A DNA stretch of 19,483 bases, taken from assembly GCA_049515655.1 (NCBI GenBank), contig JBEKTW010000039.1, forward strand, positions 1 to 19,483, given 5' to 3'. Shown piece after piece: positions 6,637 through 15,814 of the stretch. The DNA comes from JBEKTW01 sp049515655. GTDB taxonomy: Bacteria > Bacteroidota > Ignavibacteria > UBA10030 > SZUA-254. How positions within the stretch are numbered: position 1 is the stretch's first letter; each line of letters starts with the position of its first letter. Position numbers and translations under genes: made by a program. The notes beneath the pieces were generated by a model that did not search any database, was not told where the DNA came from, and saw only the letters and a program-made list of their open reading frames with translations.

Positions 6637-9600
6637 TCAGGGAAGAATAATATCGTACACGTTCGGGTCGTCGATCTTCCTTTTCCCTCCGCCGACCCAC
6701 TCGCCTGCCTCAGTGCGGACATTCCGAAATTCTCCAATCCCCGCGCCCCCATGGTCGTCCTGGGCACCGATGAGAACCGTGTATCTCCAGTTCGATGTCG
6801 GCTTTCCAAGAATCTCGACCGGAATCGCAAAGGACACCGTTTTTGTCTCGACATTCCCTAATGGATTTCGTTCATCGCCTGAAACGGGCCGATATTCGGC
6901 GAGGATATTTCCCTTCGCATCTTCAACGCTTACCCCGCCGCCGAAATAGATGATATTCTCGAAGGCATCCGATTTCTTCAGAACATATTGCGCATTTCGA
7001 CCGACAACTGTCTGGCCGGAGCCCGGTTGTCCATCCTTGTCGATGGCAATGGCTCCGAACGTCAACTGGAAACCATACTCCGGATGCCAACCGGGATTTG
7101 AGAGATTCCTGAATCGCAATAAGAAGTGCACGTTCTTCTTATCAGCTGAGATTTTGAAATACGTGATGTCCAGACTCCCCGGTTTCAGGTTTGGCGTGAG
7201 GGGATAAGTGTACGACCCCGTTCCTTTGTCATCTCCAGCCGGATCCGTTACCTCATAGAGTACCGATGCGCCAGATTCCGGACTTTTCACCTCCGTATTC
7301 GTCAGCATCCGATACGTCGGTCGCTGAAGCGCTTTGAGATCGGGACGAACGACCGGCGTCGCCAGGCGGATTCCTTCAAATACCGAAGCCGGCACGGTAA
7401 GTTTTCGGAACGTCGTATCAAGCTGTTGTGAAAAAGTCGCGGTTCTTTCCGTCGCGCCATGATGATTGACTTCAAGGGTCAGGGGGGTGTTCGGGCGCAA
7501 TCGTGCAATGAAAACCCTGGTTGCGCCATCGGGAAACAACCACTCAAACTGGATCTCGATGTCTCGAGCATCGGACGCGGACTTCAATATGACTTTCCCT
7601 TCATTCCTTTCAATCTCATAATGGACATCCACGGTAGACGTGTCAATGGGAATCATAAAGTCCGCCTGTTTGATTGCCGAAGGGAGGCGGGGATGGAAGT
7701 AAATTCGGGGAGCGGCAGCATCAACGGTGACGCCAAGATACGACTGGTAGAACGACCGGATGAATTCTGCAAGACTCCAAGCCTGTGAGAACGCGCCCGA
7801 GAGGCGCGGCTCCGATTCTCCGGGATGTGGAGCTGCGTCAAGAAGCTCCGATAGTGTCCCCACTGCACCCCGGTCGAGCATCTGGGTCACCATATTATCG
7901 GTCACGGTGAATGCGAGATCGGACAATCCATAGTCGGTCGCCGCATCGACCCAGCGCCCTGCGAGCCACGTCCAGACGATTCCGTTATGATACGCCGCAT
8001 CCTGAACGTAGAACGGTTCGTGATGGTGATAGGGATGAAAATTCTGGTCTTCCTGCCAGAGCGATGCGACGCCATGCGGATAGACGAGCCGTTCAGTAAC
8101 CGTCCGGAAGACCTTCGCCTTCACACCCGGGTCTAGGATCATATTCAATGTGAAAAGTTGATTCGGGCGCATCTGGCGGTCTGGCGTTCCATCGGGAAGG
8201 AGGTGGTCATAAACGAGACCTGAGTCGCCATTGACAAAATACTTGTTGAAACTCGAAAGAAGAGTCTGCGCGTAGCCATTCCAGCGCACCGCGGTCTGGT
8301 TATCCCCTTCGAGTGTTGCCAGCCAGACGCCAATTTGCAATTGCCGGTACCACAGCGCCTGAATGTCGTTCGCGCGATTTCCCCGCGGACTCCAGGCTCC
8401 CTCGGGACCGACGGCATCCATCCACGTTTCGGCGTCGCCGTGCGTCATGAATCCGCGCGTGTCCGTATGGTTGGAGATCGCCCCCTCGATGGCAACGTAC
8501 ATCGTCGGATACATCTCACGCGCGAAGGCCGTGTCGTTGGAATACTTTATGTAATCACTGAGCGCGATACTAAACCAGGGTGTGCCGTCGGCAGTATTAT
8601 ACGCGATGGAACTGGTCGTTACAAGATTTGGGATTCTTCCAAACGTCGGACTGCCGGCGTTCCGATCCTGCCAGTCGGAAAACGACTGCAGGATTTGCTT
8701 TGCCTCTGCAAAATCTCCCGACACCAGTGCCGCACCCGTCAGCGAGATATAGGAATCTCTTCCCCAATAGTCGTCAAACCACGGGAGGCCAGCGTAGATG
8801 CCTTTCTTCACCTGATTCATGATGAGCGCATCCATGGAGATCTTTGCCCAGTTGATGGCCTTGTTGAACCGTTCATTGTCTGTGCGGAGATACGACCCGT
8901 TAAGAAGCCGTTCCATCCGGTCTTTTCGCTTTTGAATCAGTTGCTGGTAGCTTGCCGCAACCTCGTGTGCGGAGGTGACGGCTTGAGAGGCGGAATCCGC
9001 AGCGACAAAAACTATTGCCGCCGAGGAGCTGGAGAGTTCAGCAGAAAGCTGTGCCGGACTGAATCTGGGGCCAAAGTTCAATGAGTCAAACCGCGTGCGG
9101 GAATTGGAAGTCGCCGGAGCAGCCGTCAGTCCAATCCAGACCGGGTAGTTTTCTTTCTCAGTGCGATGAAGATGTCGATTCTTCGCGATGAGGAGGACAT
9201 TTTCTTCCCATCTGGTAACATAGTCGCCAGAAAGATGTGAATCGCCGAACAGTGGGGCGACAGTCAGATCCTTCCCTTTCGTACCGTCAAGCTCAACCAC
9301 GAGCGCATCGACGGAATCAAGCAGGGTAACGGTTTCCCGTACGTCGTTCTCGTAGGCGCGCACCAGCTGATGTGGAAACACCTGCGCAACCCGGGCATCA
9401 TTTTTTATCAGCGGTCTGCCGTCGATCGTCATGCTGTAATCATCCATCATCTTTGTCGACATGATGTGCCATCCCTGCCATCCGCTGCGCAGCTCGCCGT
9501 TTGTTTCCGTGTAAAAATAGCCCGCCTGTTTATTGGTGTATGCAACCTCCCGCGACGGACCTTTGACTTCGATCATCAATTCGTCGACCGTCAGGGGTTT

Positions 9601-9672
9601 TCTATCCATTGGATTCCGACCACACCCGGCGAGGAGGAGTGCAAGGACCAGAATCGTGTTTCTTATCGGCAC
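6637..9672 (-). CDS. Lipoprotein glycogen-debranching-type glucosidase with C-terminal glucodextranase module
   Basis: A 1011-residue protein. The lipoprotein signal is LALLLAGC (Cys17). The catalytic part (about 265-660) resembles the amylo-alpha-1,6-glucosidase/debranching family (PF06202, GH133-like (alpha/alpha)6 barrel): WFDDYWGRD (298-306), ETWMDA (415-420), NDIQALWYRQL (435-445), QDAAYHNGIVWTWL (557-570) and GTLSELLDA (605-613). Asp419 and Glu609 are the likely acid/base pair by analogy. Residues about 800-1011 (TDPAGDDKGTGSYTYP onward) look like the glucodextranase C-terminal domain (PF09985). It probably trims alpha-glucans at the cell surface or in the periplasm, unlike cytoplasmic glycogen debranchers. 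The start is GTG 9672 and I see no Shine-Dalgarno or in-frame ATG upstream. Length is above the usual 600-750 because of the extra module. It is divergent from the propeller gene. Confidence 0.85.
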   Translation of the reverse strand: MPIRNTILVLALLLAGCGRNPMDRKPLTVDELMIEVKGPSREVAYTNKQAGYFYTETNGELRSGWQGWHIMSTKMMDDYSMTIDGRPLIKNDARVAQVFPHQLVRAYENDVRETVTLLDSVDALVVELDGTKGKDLTVAPLFGDSHLSGDYVTRWEENVLLIAKNRHLHRTEKENYPVWIGLTAAPATSNSRTRFDSLNFGPRFSPAQLSAELSSSSAAIVFVAADSASQAVTSAHEVAASYQQLIQKRKDRMERLLNGSYLRTDNERFNKAINWAKISMDALIMNQVKKGIYAGLPWFDDYWGRDSYISLTGAALVSGDFAEAKQILQSFSDWQDRNAGSPTFGRIPNLVTTSSIAYNTADGTPWFSIALSDYIKYSNDTAFAREMYPTMYVAIEGAISNHTDTRGFMTHGDAETWMDAVGPEGAWSPRGNRANDIQALWYRQLQIGVWLATLEGDNQTAVRWNGYAQTLLSSFNKYFVNGDSGLVYDHLLPDGTPDRQMRPNQLFTLNMILDPGVKAKVFRTVTERLVYPHGVASLWQEDQNFHPYHHHEPFYVQDAAYHNGIVWTWLAGRWVDAATDYGLSDLAFTVTDNMVTQMLDRGAVGTLSELLDAAPHPGESEPRLSGAFSQAWSLAEFIRSFYQSYLGVTVDAAAPRIYFHPRLPSAIKQADFMIPIDTSTVDVHYEIERNEGKVILKSASDARDIEIQFEWLFPDGATRVFIARLRPNTPLTLEVNHHGATERTATFSQQLDTTFRKLTVPASVFEGIRLATPVVRPDLKALQRPTYRMLTNTEVKSPESGASVLYEVTDPAGDDKGTGSYTYPLTPNLKPGSLDITYFKISADKKNVHFLLRFRNLSNPGWHPEYGFQLTFGAIAIDKDGQPGSGQTVVGRNAQYVLKKSDAFENIIYFGGGVSVEDAKGNILAEYRPVSGDERNPLGNVETKTVSFAIPVEILGKPTSNWRYTVLIGAQDDHGGAGIGEFRNVRTEAGEWVGGGKRKIDDPNVYDIILP

Positions 9673-9818
9673 AAGAGAGTAGCGATAGTGGAAATTAGGA
9701 TGTTTTCGATATGAAGATACGATATTTTCAGGAAAGGAAGAAGGGGACAGGACGACACTTTCTCCAGCGAATACGCTTGGCTCCTGTTCTTCGTCAGAAA
9801 CGAAAAATTGGACAGAAC

Positions 9819-9838
9819 GTGAGGATAATTTCCCTCAC
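9819..9838. promoter_or_regulatory. Palindromic operator candidate in the divergent spacer
   Basis: GTGAGG (9819-9824), AT-rich eight-base spacer, CCTCAC (9833-9838). The arms are perfect and the 20-bp size suits a dimeric repressor site. It lies about 150 bases upstream of the glucosidase start and 175 upstream of the propeller start. In the 339-bp spacer 9673-10011 I see this site, the 12-bp repeats, a promoter and no gene. Confidence 0.4.
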
Positions 9839-9869
9839 AATATGTTAATCACCATAATATCATCATCCC

Positions 9870-9905
9870 CATCAACGTGCCCATCAGCGGTCTCATCAGC
9901 GGTCC
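9870..9905. repeat. Three tandem 12-bp units upstream of the propeller gene
   Basis: CATCAACGTGCC, CATCAGCGGTCT and CATCAGCGGTCC follow each other without gaps. The last two differ by one base. They end seven bases before the -35 element of the predicted promoter. Confidence 0.55.
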
Positions 9906-9911
9906 CGGTGC

Positions 9912-9940
9912 TTGCTATTCTTTCTCTAATAACTTAAATT
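9912..9940 (+). promoter_or_regulatory. Candidate promoter of the propeller gene
   Basis: TTGCTA (9912-9917), 17-base spacer, TAAATT (9935-9940), giving a leader of about 65 bases. A perfect TATAAT at 9969-9974 closer to the gene is an alternative -10, but I see no good -35 at 16-18 bases from it. Confidence 0.45.
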
Positions 9941-10011
9941 TCCCTGTCAATTTCCAAACAACCTCCTTTATAATGGAGAACCATCTTTCATTTCGCAAGG
10001 AATCCACAGAT

Positions 10012-13000
10012 ATGAAAAACCTCTCAAGATTTTTCCTTCTGATATCCCTATGTATGCTCCTGCATCATTCGGTCGTCAGCGGTGACAAACCAAAGGCGAG
10101 ACCGGCGCAAGACGATGCAGCCAAATCGAATGACCCCATGTCGTCGGAGACCTTCGGCGGATTGAAATTGCGTCCCATCGGTCCTGCCGTAAGCTCCGGA
10201 AGAATCTCATCAATTGCTGTGAATCCGTGCGACAACACCAACTATTACATCGCGGCTGCCTCCGGCGGTGTCTGGAAAACAACGAATGCAGGAACGACAT
10301 GGACACCCGTCTTTGATAATGAAGGATCATATTCCATCGGATGCGTAACGATCGACCCGAACAACCCGATGGTTGTCTGGGTAGGAACGGGAGAAAACAA
10401 CAGCCAGCGCAGCGTCGGGTACGGCGACGGCGTGTATCGTTCGGAGGATGGGGGAAAATCCTGGAAGAATACAGGGCTCAAGAAATCCGAGCATATCGCC
10501 CGCGTTCTCATCGACCCGCGGAACAACAATATTGTCTACGTCGCTTCCCAAGGACCGCTCTGGGGACCGGGTGGCGACCGCGGGTTGTTCAAAAGCACGG
10601 ATGGCGGCACAACGTGGAAGAACATTCTCTCCATCAGTGAGAACACAGGCGTTACCGACGTCGTGTTCGACCCCAGGAATCCCGATGTGCTCTATGCTGC
10701 ATCGTATCAACGCAGACGTCACGTGTGGACGCTGATCGACGGCGGCCCTGAGTCCGCTATTCACAAATCCACGGACGCGGGCGCAACATGGTCGAAATTG
10801 AAGAACGGTTTGCCCTCCGATGATGTCGGTCGAATCGGTCTGGCAATCTCACCCGCCGATTCCCGGGTTGTGTATGCAACAATTGAAGCGGCTTCGAAGA
10901 AAGGAGGATTCTTCCGCAGCGTCGACTACGGAGCAAGCTGGGAAAAACGAAACGACCTTGTCGCGGGCCCGCCCATGTACTTCGGAACGATCGTGGCCGA
11001 CCCTAAGAACGTCGACCGCGTCTATTTGATGGATGTGCTCATGATGGTGACCGACGACGGCGGAAAAACCTTCTCACGGCTGGGTGAGAGGTCGAAGCAC
11101 GTCGACAATCACGCCATGTGGATTGACCCGGCCAATACCAACCATTACCTTGTCGGGTGTGACGGAGGATTGTACGAAAGCTTCGACCGCGCACAGTCGT
11201 GGGCATTCAAAGCAAACCTTCCCATCACTCAATTCTACGATGTGTGCGTCGACAACTCAACCCCCTTCTACTTTGTCTACGGCGGCACCCAGGACAATGC
11301 CTCCGTCGGGGGACCCTCCCGGACCCGCAACGCATCCGGAATTACAAATGCAGATTGGTTCGTTACCACCGGGGGCGACGGCTTTCAGTCGCGCGTCGAC
11401 CCCGAGGATCCGAATATCGTCTATAGTGAGAGCCAGTATGGCGGGCTTGTACGTTATGACCGGCGTACCGGGGAAGAGCTGGGCATACAGCCGCTCCCGG
11501 AACAAGACGCGATGGGATTGCGGTGGAATTGGGATTCTCCCCTGATCATCAGCCCGCACAGCCACACGCGATTGTATTTTGCAGCGAACAAGCTGTTCCG
11601 CAGCGACGACCGCGGGGACACGTGGAAGCCGGTCAGCGCCGACCTCACCCGCCAGATCGACCGGAATGCTCTTCCAGTGATGGGAAAAGTGTGGGGAGTA
11701 GACGCGGTGGGGAAAAGTGGTTCGACCTCTTTGTATGGCAACTGCACCGCGCTCTTTGAATCTCCAATGAAGGAAGGTCTGATCTACGTCGGAACCGATG
11801 ACGGCCTCATTCACGTCACGCAGGATGGCGGTTCAACCTGGACCAAAATCGAGAAATTTCCGGGCGTTCCTGAGCGAACCTACATGAGCCGTCTCCTGGC
11901 GTCGCAGCACGATGTGAATACGGTTTACGCGGCCTTCGACAATCACAAGAACGCCGACTTCGCTCCCTATCTGTTGAGAAGCACCGATGCCGGGCATTCC
12001 TGGGAATCGGTCGTGGGAAACCTTCCCTCAAACGGACCCGTACTTGCGATCGCCGAAGATTATGTGAATCGAAATCTACTTTTTGTCGGAACAGAGTTTG
12101 GACTTTTCTTCTCGGTCGACGGCGGGACAAAGTGGATCCAGCTCAAAGGCGGATTGCCGACGATCGCAGTGCGCGACCTTGCAATTCAGAAAAGGGAAAA
12201 TGACCTTGTCGTTGCAACATTCGGCAGAGGATTCTACATCCTGGATGATTACGCTCTCCTGCGAACGCTCAAACCCGAAATGCTTGCCGGCGACGCGCTG
12301 ACATTCTCTGTGAAGGACGCACCGATGTTTATCCTGGCCCAGCCGCTCGGCGGGGCGGGAAAAGCGGACCAGGGGGAATCGTTCTTCACTGCACCCAATC
12401 CTCCCTTCGGTGCCATAGTGACGTACTATTTGAAGGACGCGCTGAAAACCAGGAGGGATGTCCGCCAGGACACTGAGAAAGAAGCCGAAAAGAAAAAGCA
12501 GCCCGTTCGATATCCTACAGCGGAGGAGCTGCGGGCGGAAGATGAAGAGGAACCGCCAGCGATTATTCTTACCATTACCGATACTGATGGGAAAGTTGTT
12601 CGCAAGCTTTCGGGCGCGAACTCAAAAGGAGTCAACCGGATGACATGGGATCTCCGATACCCGCTGCCGGAACTCGCCTCAGCCCCGCCCCCGGGCAGTG
12701 ACGTGCCGTCCGAAGGCGGCCCGCTGGTGATGCCCGGGAAATACACCGTAACCCTCGCCAAACGGGTCTCTGGCGTCGTGACGCAACTCGGTGAACCGCA
12801 AACGTTTAACGTATACGTGCCCGGACAGGCGACAATGCAAACAGAGGATAGAAAAGCTCTCGTTGAATTCCAGAAGAAGGTCGCCCGGTTGCAGCGCGCA
12901 TTTCACGGGGCAGAACAGGTTGCAAACGAAGTGAAATCACGGCTTGGCTCAATTAAGCGCGCATTGCAGGAAACGACCGCACCCGTTGAAAGCCTGGTGA

Positions 13001-13323
13001 CAGAAGAACTCTCGATAGAGAGCCGGCTCACTACCATTCTCCGTGCTCTTGAGGGCGACATGAGCTTGCGCTCACGAAATGAGAACTCGCCGGTTTCTAT
13101 CGGCGACCGGGTTAACAGGATTGTTGATGACGAACGGACATCGACATCACGTCCGACGCAGACGGACATTGACGCGTACACGATGAGCGCCGAGTCGTTC
13201 GGCAAAGAGCTTGAGAAACTCCACGCGCTCGTGGATGTCGATCTTACCGGGCTCGAGAAAGCAATGGAAAGGGCGGGTTCACCATGGACACCGGGAAGAC
13301 TCCCGGAATGGAAGCAGGAATGA
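10012..13323 (+). CDS. Secreted VPS10/sortilin-like Asp-box beta-propeller protein
   Basis: A 1103-residue protein from ATG 10012, which has AAGGAA eleven bases upstream and begins a clean signal peptide (MKNLSRFFLLISLCMLLHHS). The frame is open upstream to 9877, but that stretch covers the promoter. About residues 50-750 hold roughly ten Asp-box/BNR motifs of the S-x-D-x-G-x-T-W type (for example KSTDGGTTW, RSVDYGASW, RSTDAGHSW), typical of the large propeller proteins often labelled glycosyl hydrolase or sortilin/VPS10. Residues about 860-893 (VVRKLSGANSKGVNRMTWDL) resemble a FlgD-like Ig fold, and 940-1103 are helical and charged. It has no lipobox and no T9SS sorting domain. The enzyme label is weak: I see no proven catalytic set, and a binding or scaffold role is equally possible. 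A strong terminator follows. Confidence 0.88.
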   Translation: MKNLSRFFLLISLCMLLHHSVVSGDKPKARPAQDDAAKSNDPMSSETFGGLKLRPIGPAVSSGRISSIAVNPCDNTNYYIAAASGGVWKTTNAGTTWTPVFDNEGSYSIGCVTIDPNNPMVVWVGTGENNSQRSVGYGDGVYRSEDGGKSWKNTGLKKSEHIARVLIDPRNNNIVYVASQGPLWGPGGDRGLFKSTDGGTTWKNILSISENTGVTDVVFDPRNPDVLYAASYQRRRHVWTLIDGGPESAIHKSTDAGATWSKLKNGLPSDDVGRIGLAISPADSRVVYATIEAASKKGGFFRSVDYGASWEKRNDLVAGPPMYFGTIVADPKNVDRVYLMDVLMMVTDDGGKTFSRLGERSKHVDNHAMWIDPANTNHYLVGCDGGLYESFDRAQSWAFKANLPITQFYDVCVDNSTPFYFVYGGTQDNASVGGPSRTRNASGITNADWFVTTGGDGFQSRVDPEDPNIVYSESQYGGLVRYDRRTGEELGIQPLPEQDAMGLRWNWDSPLIISPHSHTRLYFAANKLFRSDDRGDTWKPVSADLTRQIDRNALPVMGKVWGVDAVGKSGSTSLYGNCTALFESPMKEGLIYVGTDDGLIHVTQDGGSTWTKIEKFPGVPERTYMSRLLASQHDVNTVYAAFDNHKNADFAPYLLRSTDAGHSWESVVGNLPSNGPVLAIAEDYVNRNLLFVGTEFGLFFSVDGGTKWIQLKGGLPTIAVRDLAIQKRENDLVVATFGRGFYILDDYALLRTLKPEMLAGDALTFSVKDAPMFILAQPLGGAGKADQGESFFTAPNPPFGAIVTYYLKDALKTRRDVRQDTEKEAEKKKQPVRYPTAEELRAEDEEEPPAIILTITDTDGKVVRKLSGANSKGVNRMTWDLRYPLPELASAPPPGSDVPSEGGPLVMPGKYTVTLAKRVSGVVTQLGEPQTFNVYVPGQATMQTEDRKALVEFQKKVARLQRAFHGAEQVANEVKSRLGSIKRALQETTAPVESLVTEELSIESRLTTILRALEGDMSLRSRNENSPVSIGDRVNRIVDDERTSTSRPTQTDIDAYTMSAESFGKELEKLHALVDVDLTGLEKAMERAGSPWTPGRLPEWKQE

Positions 13324-13385
13324 GGCTCATTTGCCAAGGAACGCTGCTCAGCAACCCCCCGGCTTTGCAGCTTATTGTGCTTTGA

Positions 13386-13409
13386 CCGTTCGGCGGTGAC
13401 GGCGAACGG
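13386..13409. repeat. Hairpin after the propeller gene
   Basis: CCGTTCG (13386-13392), ten-base loop, CGAACGG (13403-13409), followed by AGCGTAG. The GAACGGAGCGTAG tail resembles GAAGCGGAGCGTAG in the repeat at 19195-19231, so it may be a degenerate copy of the same dispersed repeat. Confidence 0.4.
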
Positions 13410-13422
13410 AGCGTAGATAGCA

Positions 13423-13456
13423 AACCCCGGCCAGACATGGCCGGGGTTCTCTTTTT
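13423..13456 (+). terminator. Strong Rho-independent terminator of the propeller gene
   Basis: A perfect ten-base stem AACCCCGGCC / GGCCGGGGTT (13423-13432 and 13439-13448) with a six-base loop, followed by CTCTTTTT. It lies 100 bases past the propeller stop. On the opposite strand only TTT follows the stem, so it may also weakly end the convergent peptidase transcript. Confidence 0.92.
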
Positions 13457-13517
13457 AATACAAGTTCTCGATATCAAGCACGGACTGCGATATTCCGATG
13501 CTTCAACCGGGTTGGCC

Positions 13518-15560
13518 TCACCAAATCTTGACCCGCTGGCTTTCCGGCAGATACATTGGATCACCCGGCTTCACATCGAACGCCTTGTAAAACTCCGGTA
13601 CGTTGGCAAGTGGACCATTCACCCGTAAAAATTCGGGAGAGTGCACATCCGTCATGACTTGCCGGGCGAGCCGCTGATCGCGCTGGTGACCGAGCCACGA
13701 GAGTGCGTAGCCGAGAAAATACCGCTGGTCGGGAGTCAATCCTCCGATGAGTTTCCCCGATTTCGCTTGCTCGGTTTTCCGGAACGCTTCATATCCCAGG
13801 ATTACACCGCCAAGGTCGGCGATATTTTCACCAAGACACGCTTTGCCGTTGACGTGCATGCTGTCCAGAACCACATAATCGTTAAACTGTTGCACCATCA
13901 CTCCGGCCCGGTCGTTGAACTTCTTCTCGTCATCTTTCGTCCACCAGTTCCTGAGATTTCCCTGGGCATCGTACTGTCTTCCTTCGTCGTCAAAACCATG
14001 TGTGATTTCGTGCCCGATGGTGGAACCGCCGGCGTAGGAGTAAATGAGAGCGTCGTCCGCGAGCGAATCGGGTAACCCCGGTATGATAAAACTTGCCGCC
14101 GGGAGCACGATCTCGTTGTTGCTGGGATTGTAGTAGGCGTTGTAGGTCTGCGGCGTCATGTCCCATTCTGTCCGGTCTACGGGCTTGCCGAGTTTGTTCA
14201 ATTCATAGTTGAACGACCACACGTTCGCCCTCAGGACATTCATCACGTACGAATCCCGGCTTATCGTCAGCGCCGAGTAGTCTTTCCACTTATCGGGATA
14301 GCCCACTTTCTTCATGACGGAGGCCAGCTTAGCAAGCGACTTCTCCTTTGTTGCAGGCGACATCCAGTCGAGTTGTTGAATCCGCTCCTTGTACGTTTCC
14401 ATGATATTGTTGACGAGAGTTTCATACCTCTTCTTGGTAGCCACCGAGAAGTACTTTTCCACGTACAGTTGTCCCAGCAAGTCGCCCATGCCGGCCTCTT
14501 CATTATCGAGGACCCTCTTCCAGCGGTCACGCTGCGTCTTCTTGCCTTCCAGTACCTCACCGTAGAATCGAAAATGCTCGTTGTCGAAGGCGGTGCTCAG
14601 CTTGTCAGCAAAGGCGTGGATAAGATGCCATCGAAGGTACGTTTTCCAGTCGTCGATACTGACGGCCTTCAGGGACCGCTCCACTTCCCTGAGAAATTCG
14701 GGTTGCCCCACGATGACCGTATCGGGGTTCTTCATGCCGGCTCTGGCGAGCAGTTCCTTCCAGTTCAGTGAAGGGGTAAGTTTTCCTAGCGCATCCACTG
14801 CTATCTTGTTGTAGTTCTTGTACGGATCGCGGAGGTCTTCCAGCTTGCGTGATTGTGCGGCAAGATCCGTCTCGATCTTCATGATCGTCGCGCTGTGTTT
14901 GCCGGCCGTCGCGGAATCTTCCCCGAGCAGCTGCATCGTGCGGGTAAGATGAGCCACATATTGCCGGCGGATGTTCTCAGTTCGCGCGTCCTTGTTGAAG
15001 TAATAATCCCGGTTCGGCAATCCCAGCCCTCCCTGCCAGACATGCATCGCCATCTTATTGCTGTTCTTTTCGTCCTGGTAAATGGGCAGACTAAACATGA
15101 CGTTGATCCGGTAACTCTTGAAGAGGGACACAACCTCCAGCAGGCTTTTTAGGCCGCTGATGGCGTTGATCCTATCGAACTCAGGTTGAAGGGGACGAAT
15201 ACCATTCTTCTCGATTCCCGCTGAATCCATCCCGGTGAAATAGAAGTCGCCGATTTTCTGGAGCGCCGTTCCAGGTTTGGCATTCATGTCCCTCGCGGCG
15301 TTCTCACTGATTTCCCTCAGCCGGGCGTACGTTTCCTCCTGCACGAGGTTGCCTATTCCCCAGTGGCTTTCCGATTCGGGGATCGGATTGTTTTTCAGCC
15401 ATGTTCCGTTTGCATACTTGAAAAAGTCCTTTCCGGGACTGACACTTGTATCGATGTTCGTTTGGAGGATATCTTCGTTCACGGGCGCTTTACGACAGCT
15501 GGATAGCATTGCAACTGCGAGAAGCAGCCCAACAAAGAGGAAATGGATGTGGTTTTTCAT
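13518..15560 (-). CDS. M13-family (neprilysin/PepO-like) zinc metallopeptidase, lipoprotein
   Basis: A 680-residue protein with lipoprotein signal LAVAMLSSC (Cys22). Residues about 38-430 are the M13 N-terminal domain (DFFKYANGTWLKNNPIP at 45-61). The catalytic domain has NAYYNP (474-479), the zinc motif HEITH (517-521, catalytic Glu518) and GENIADLGG (577-585, third zinc ligand Glu578). It ends MYLPESQRVKIW, the usual C-terminus of bacterial members, so it is full length. It should cleave small peptides in the periplasm or at the outer membrane; the substrate is unknown. The start ATG 15560 has no obvious Shine-Dalgarno. It is monocistronic, convergent with the propeller gene, with its own promoter. 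Confidence 0.95.
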   Translation of the reverse strand: MKNHIHFLFVGLLLAVAMLSSCRKAPVNEDILQTNIDTSVSPGKDFFKYANGTWLKNNPIPESESHWGIGNLVQEETYARLREISENAARDMNAKPGTALQKIGDFYFTGMDSAGIEKNGIRPLQPEFDRINAISGLKSLLEVVSLFKSYRINVMFSLPIYQDEKNSNKMAMHVWQGGLGLPNRDYYFNKDARTENIRRQYVAHLTRTMQLLGEDSATAGKHSATIMKIETDLAAQSRKLEDLRDPYKNYNKIAVDALGKLTPSLNWKELLARAGMKNPDTVIVGQPEFLREVERSLKAVSIDDWKTYLRWHLIHAFADKLSTAFDNEHFRFYGEVLEGKKTQRDRWKRVLDNEEAGMGDLLGQLYVEKYFSVATKKRYETLVNNIMETYKERIQQLDWMSPATKEKSLAKLASVMKKVGYPDKWKDYSALTISRDSYVMNVLRANVWSFNYELNKLGKPVDRTEWDMTPQTYNAYYNPSNNEIVLPAASFIIPGLPDSLADDALIYSYAGGSTIGHEITHGFDDEGRQYDAQGNLRNWWTKDDEKKFNDRAGVMVQQFNDYVVLDSMHVNGKACLGENIADLGGVILGYEAFRKTEQAKSGKLIGGLTPDQRYFLGYALSWLGHQRDQRLARQVMTDVHSPEFLRVNGPLANVPEFYKAFDVKPGDPMYLPESQRVKIW

Positions 15561-15616
15561 AAGCCATGCTTGAATTGTGATTCAATTCTTGTGGTTGATT
15601 GTCAATTGTGGCTTGT

Positions 15617-15645
15617 ATTGTAGGAAGAATTTGCGAGTATTGCAA
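15617..15645 (-). promoter_or_regulatory. Promoter of the M13 peptidase gene
   Basis: Minus-strand TTGCAA (15640-15645), 17-base spacer, TACAAT (15617-15622). The predicted start near 15610 gives a leader of about 50 bases. Confidence 0.55.
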
Positions 15646-15709
15646 GATATGCAAAAGCTGGATAGTGTAGCAATTTCAATCGTGAGTGCTATGCCACCCC
15701 ACTTTCCGT

Positions 15710-15760
15710 CCTCCCCTTGGTAAGGGGAGGAAACTTCTCCCCCTTTTTCAAGGGGGAGAA
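15710..15760. repeat. Double-hairpin GC-rich intergenic repeat
   Basis: Two perfect hairpins in a row: CCTCCCCTT / AAGGGGAGG with three-base loop (15710-15730), then TTCTCCCCCTT / AAGGGGGAGAA with four-base loop (15735-15760). They follow the end of the EamA operon (stop 15815-15817) and precede the peptidase promoter. Neither strand has a T-tract, so it is better described as a REP-like dispersed repeat that may also limit read-through. Confidence 0.7.
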
Positions 15761-15814
15761 TACAAGAGGGGGTCTTGGCGTAACAGTCCACGACCTGACC
15801 CCGTACTTGCGACA

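Noticed and set aside
8335..9084. Plus-strand open frame of 249 codons opposite the glucosidase
   Set aside because: Antisense to the catalytic domain of a clear enzyme family; no domain of its own.
9870..9905. CRISPR-like repeat array
   Set aside because: Units are 12 bp, directly tandem, without spacers; no cas gene is present.
9877..10011. Upstream extension of the propeller gene
   Set aside because: Contains the tandem repeats and promoter; the signal peptide begins at ATG 10012 with a Shine-Dalgarno.
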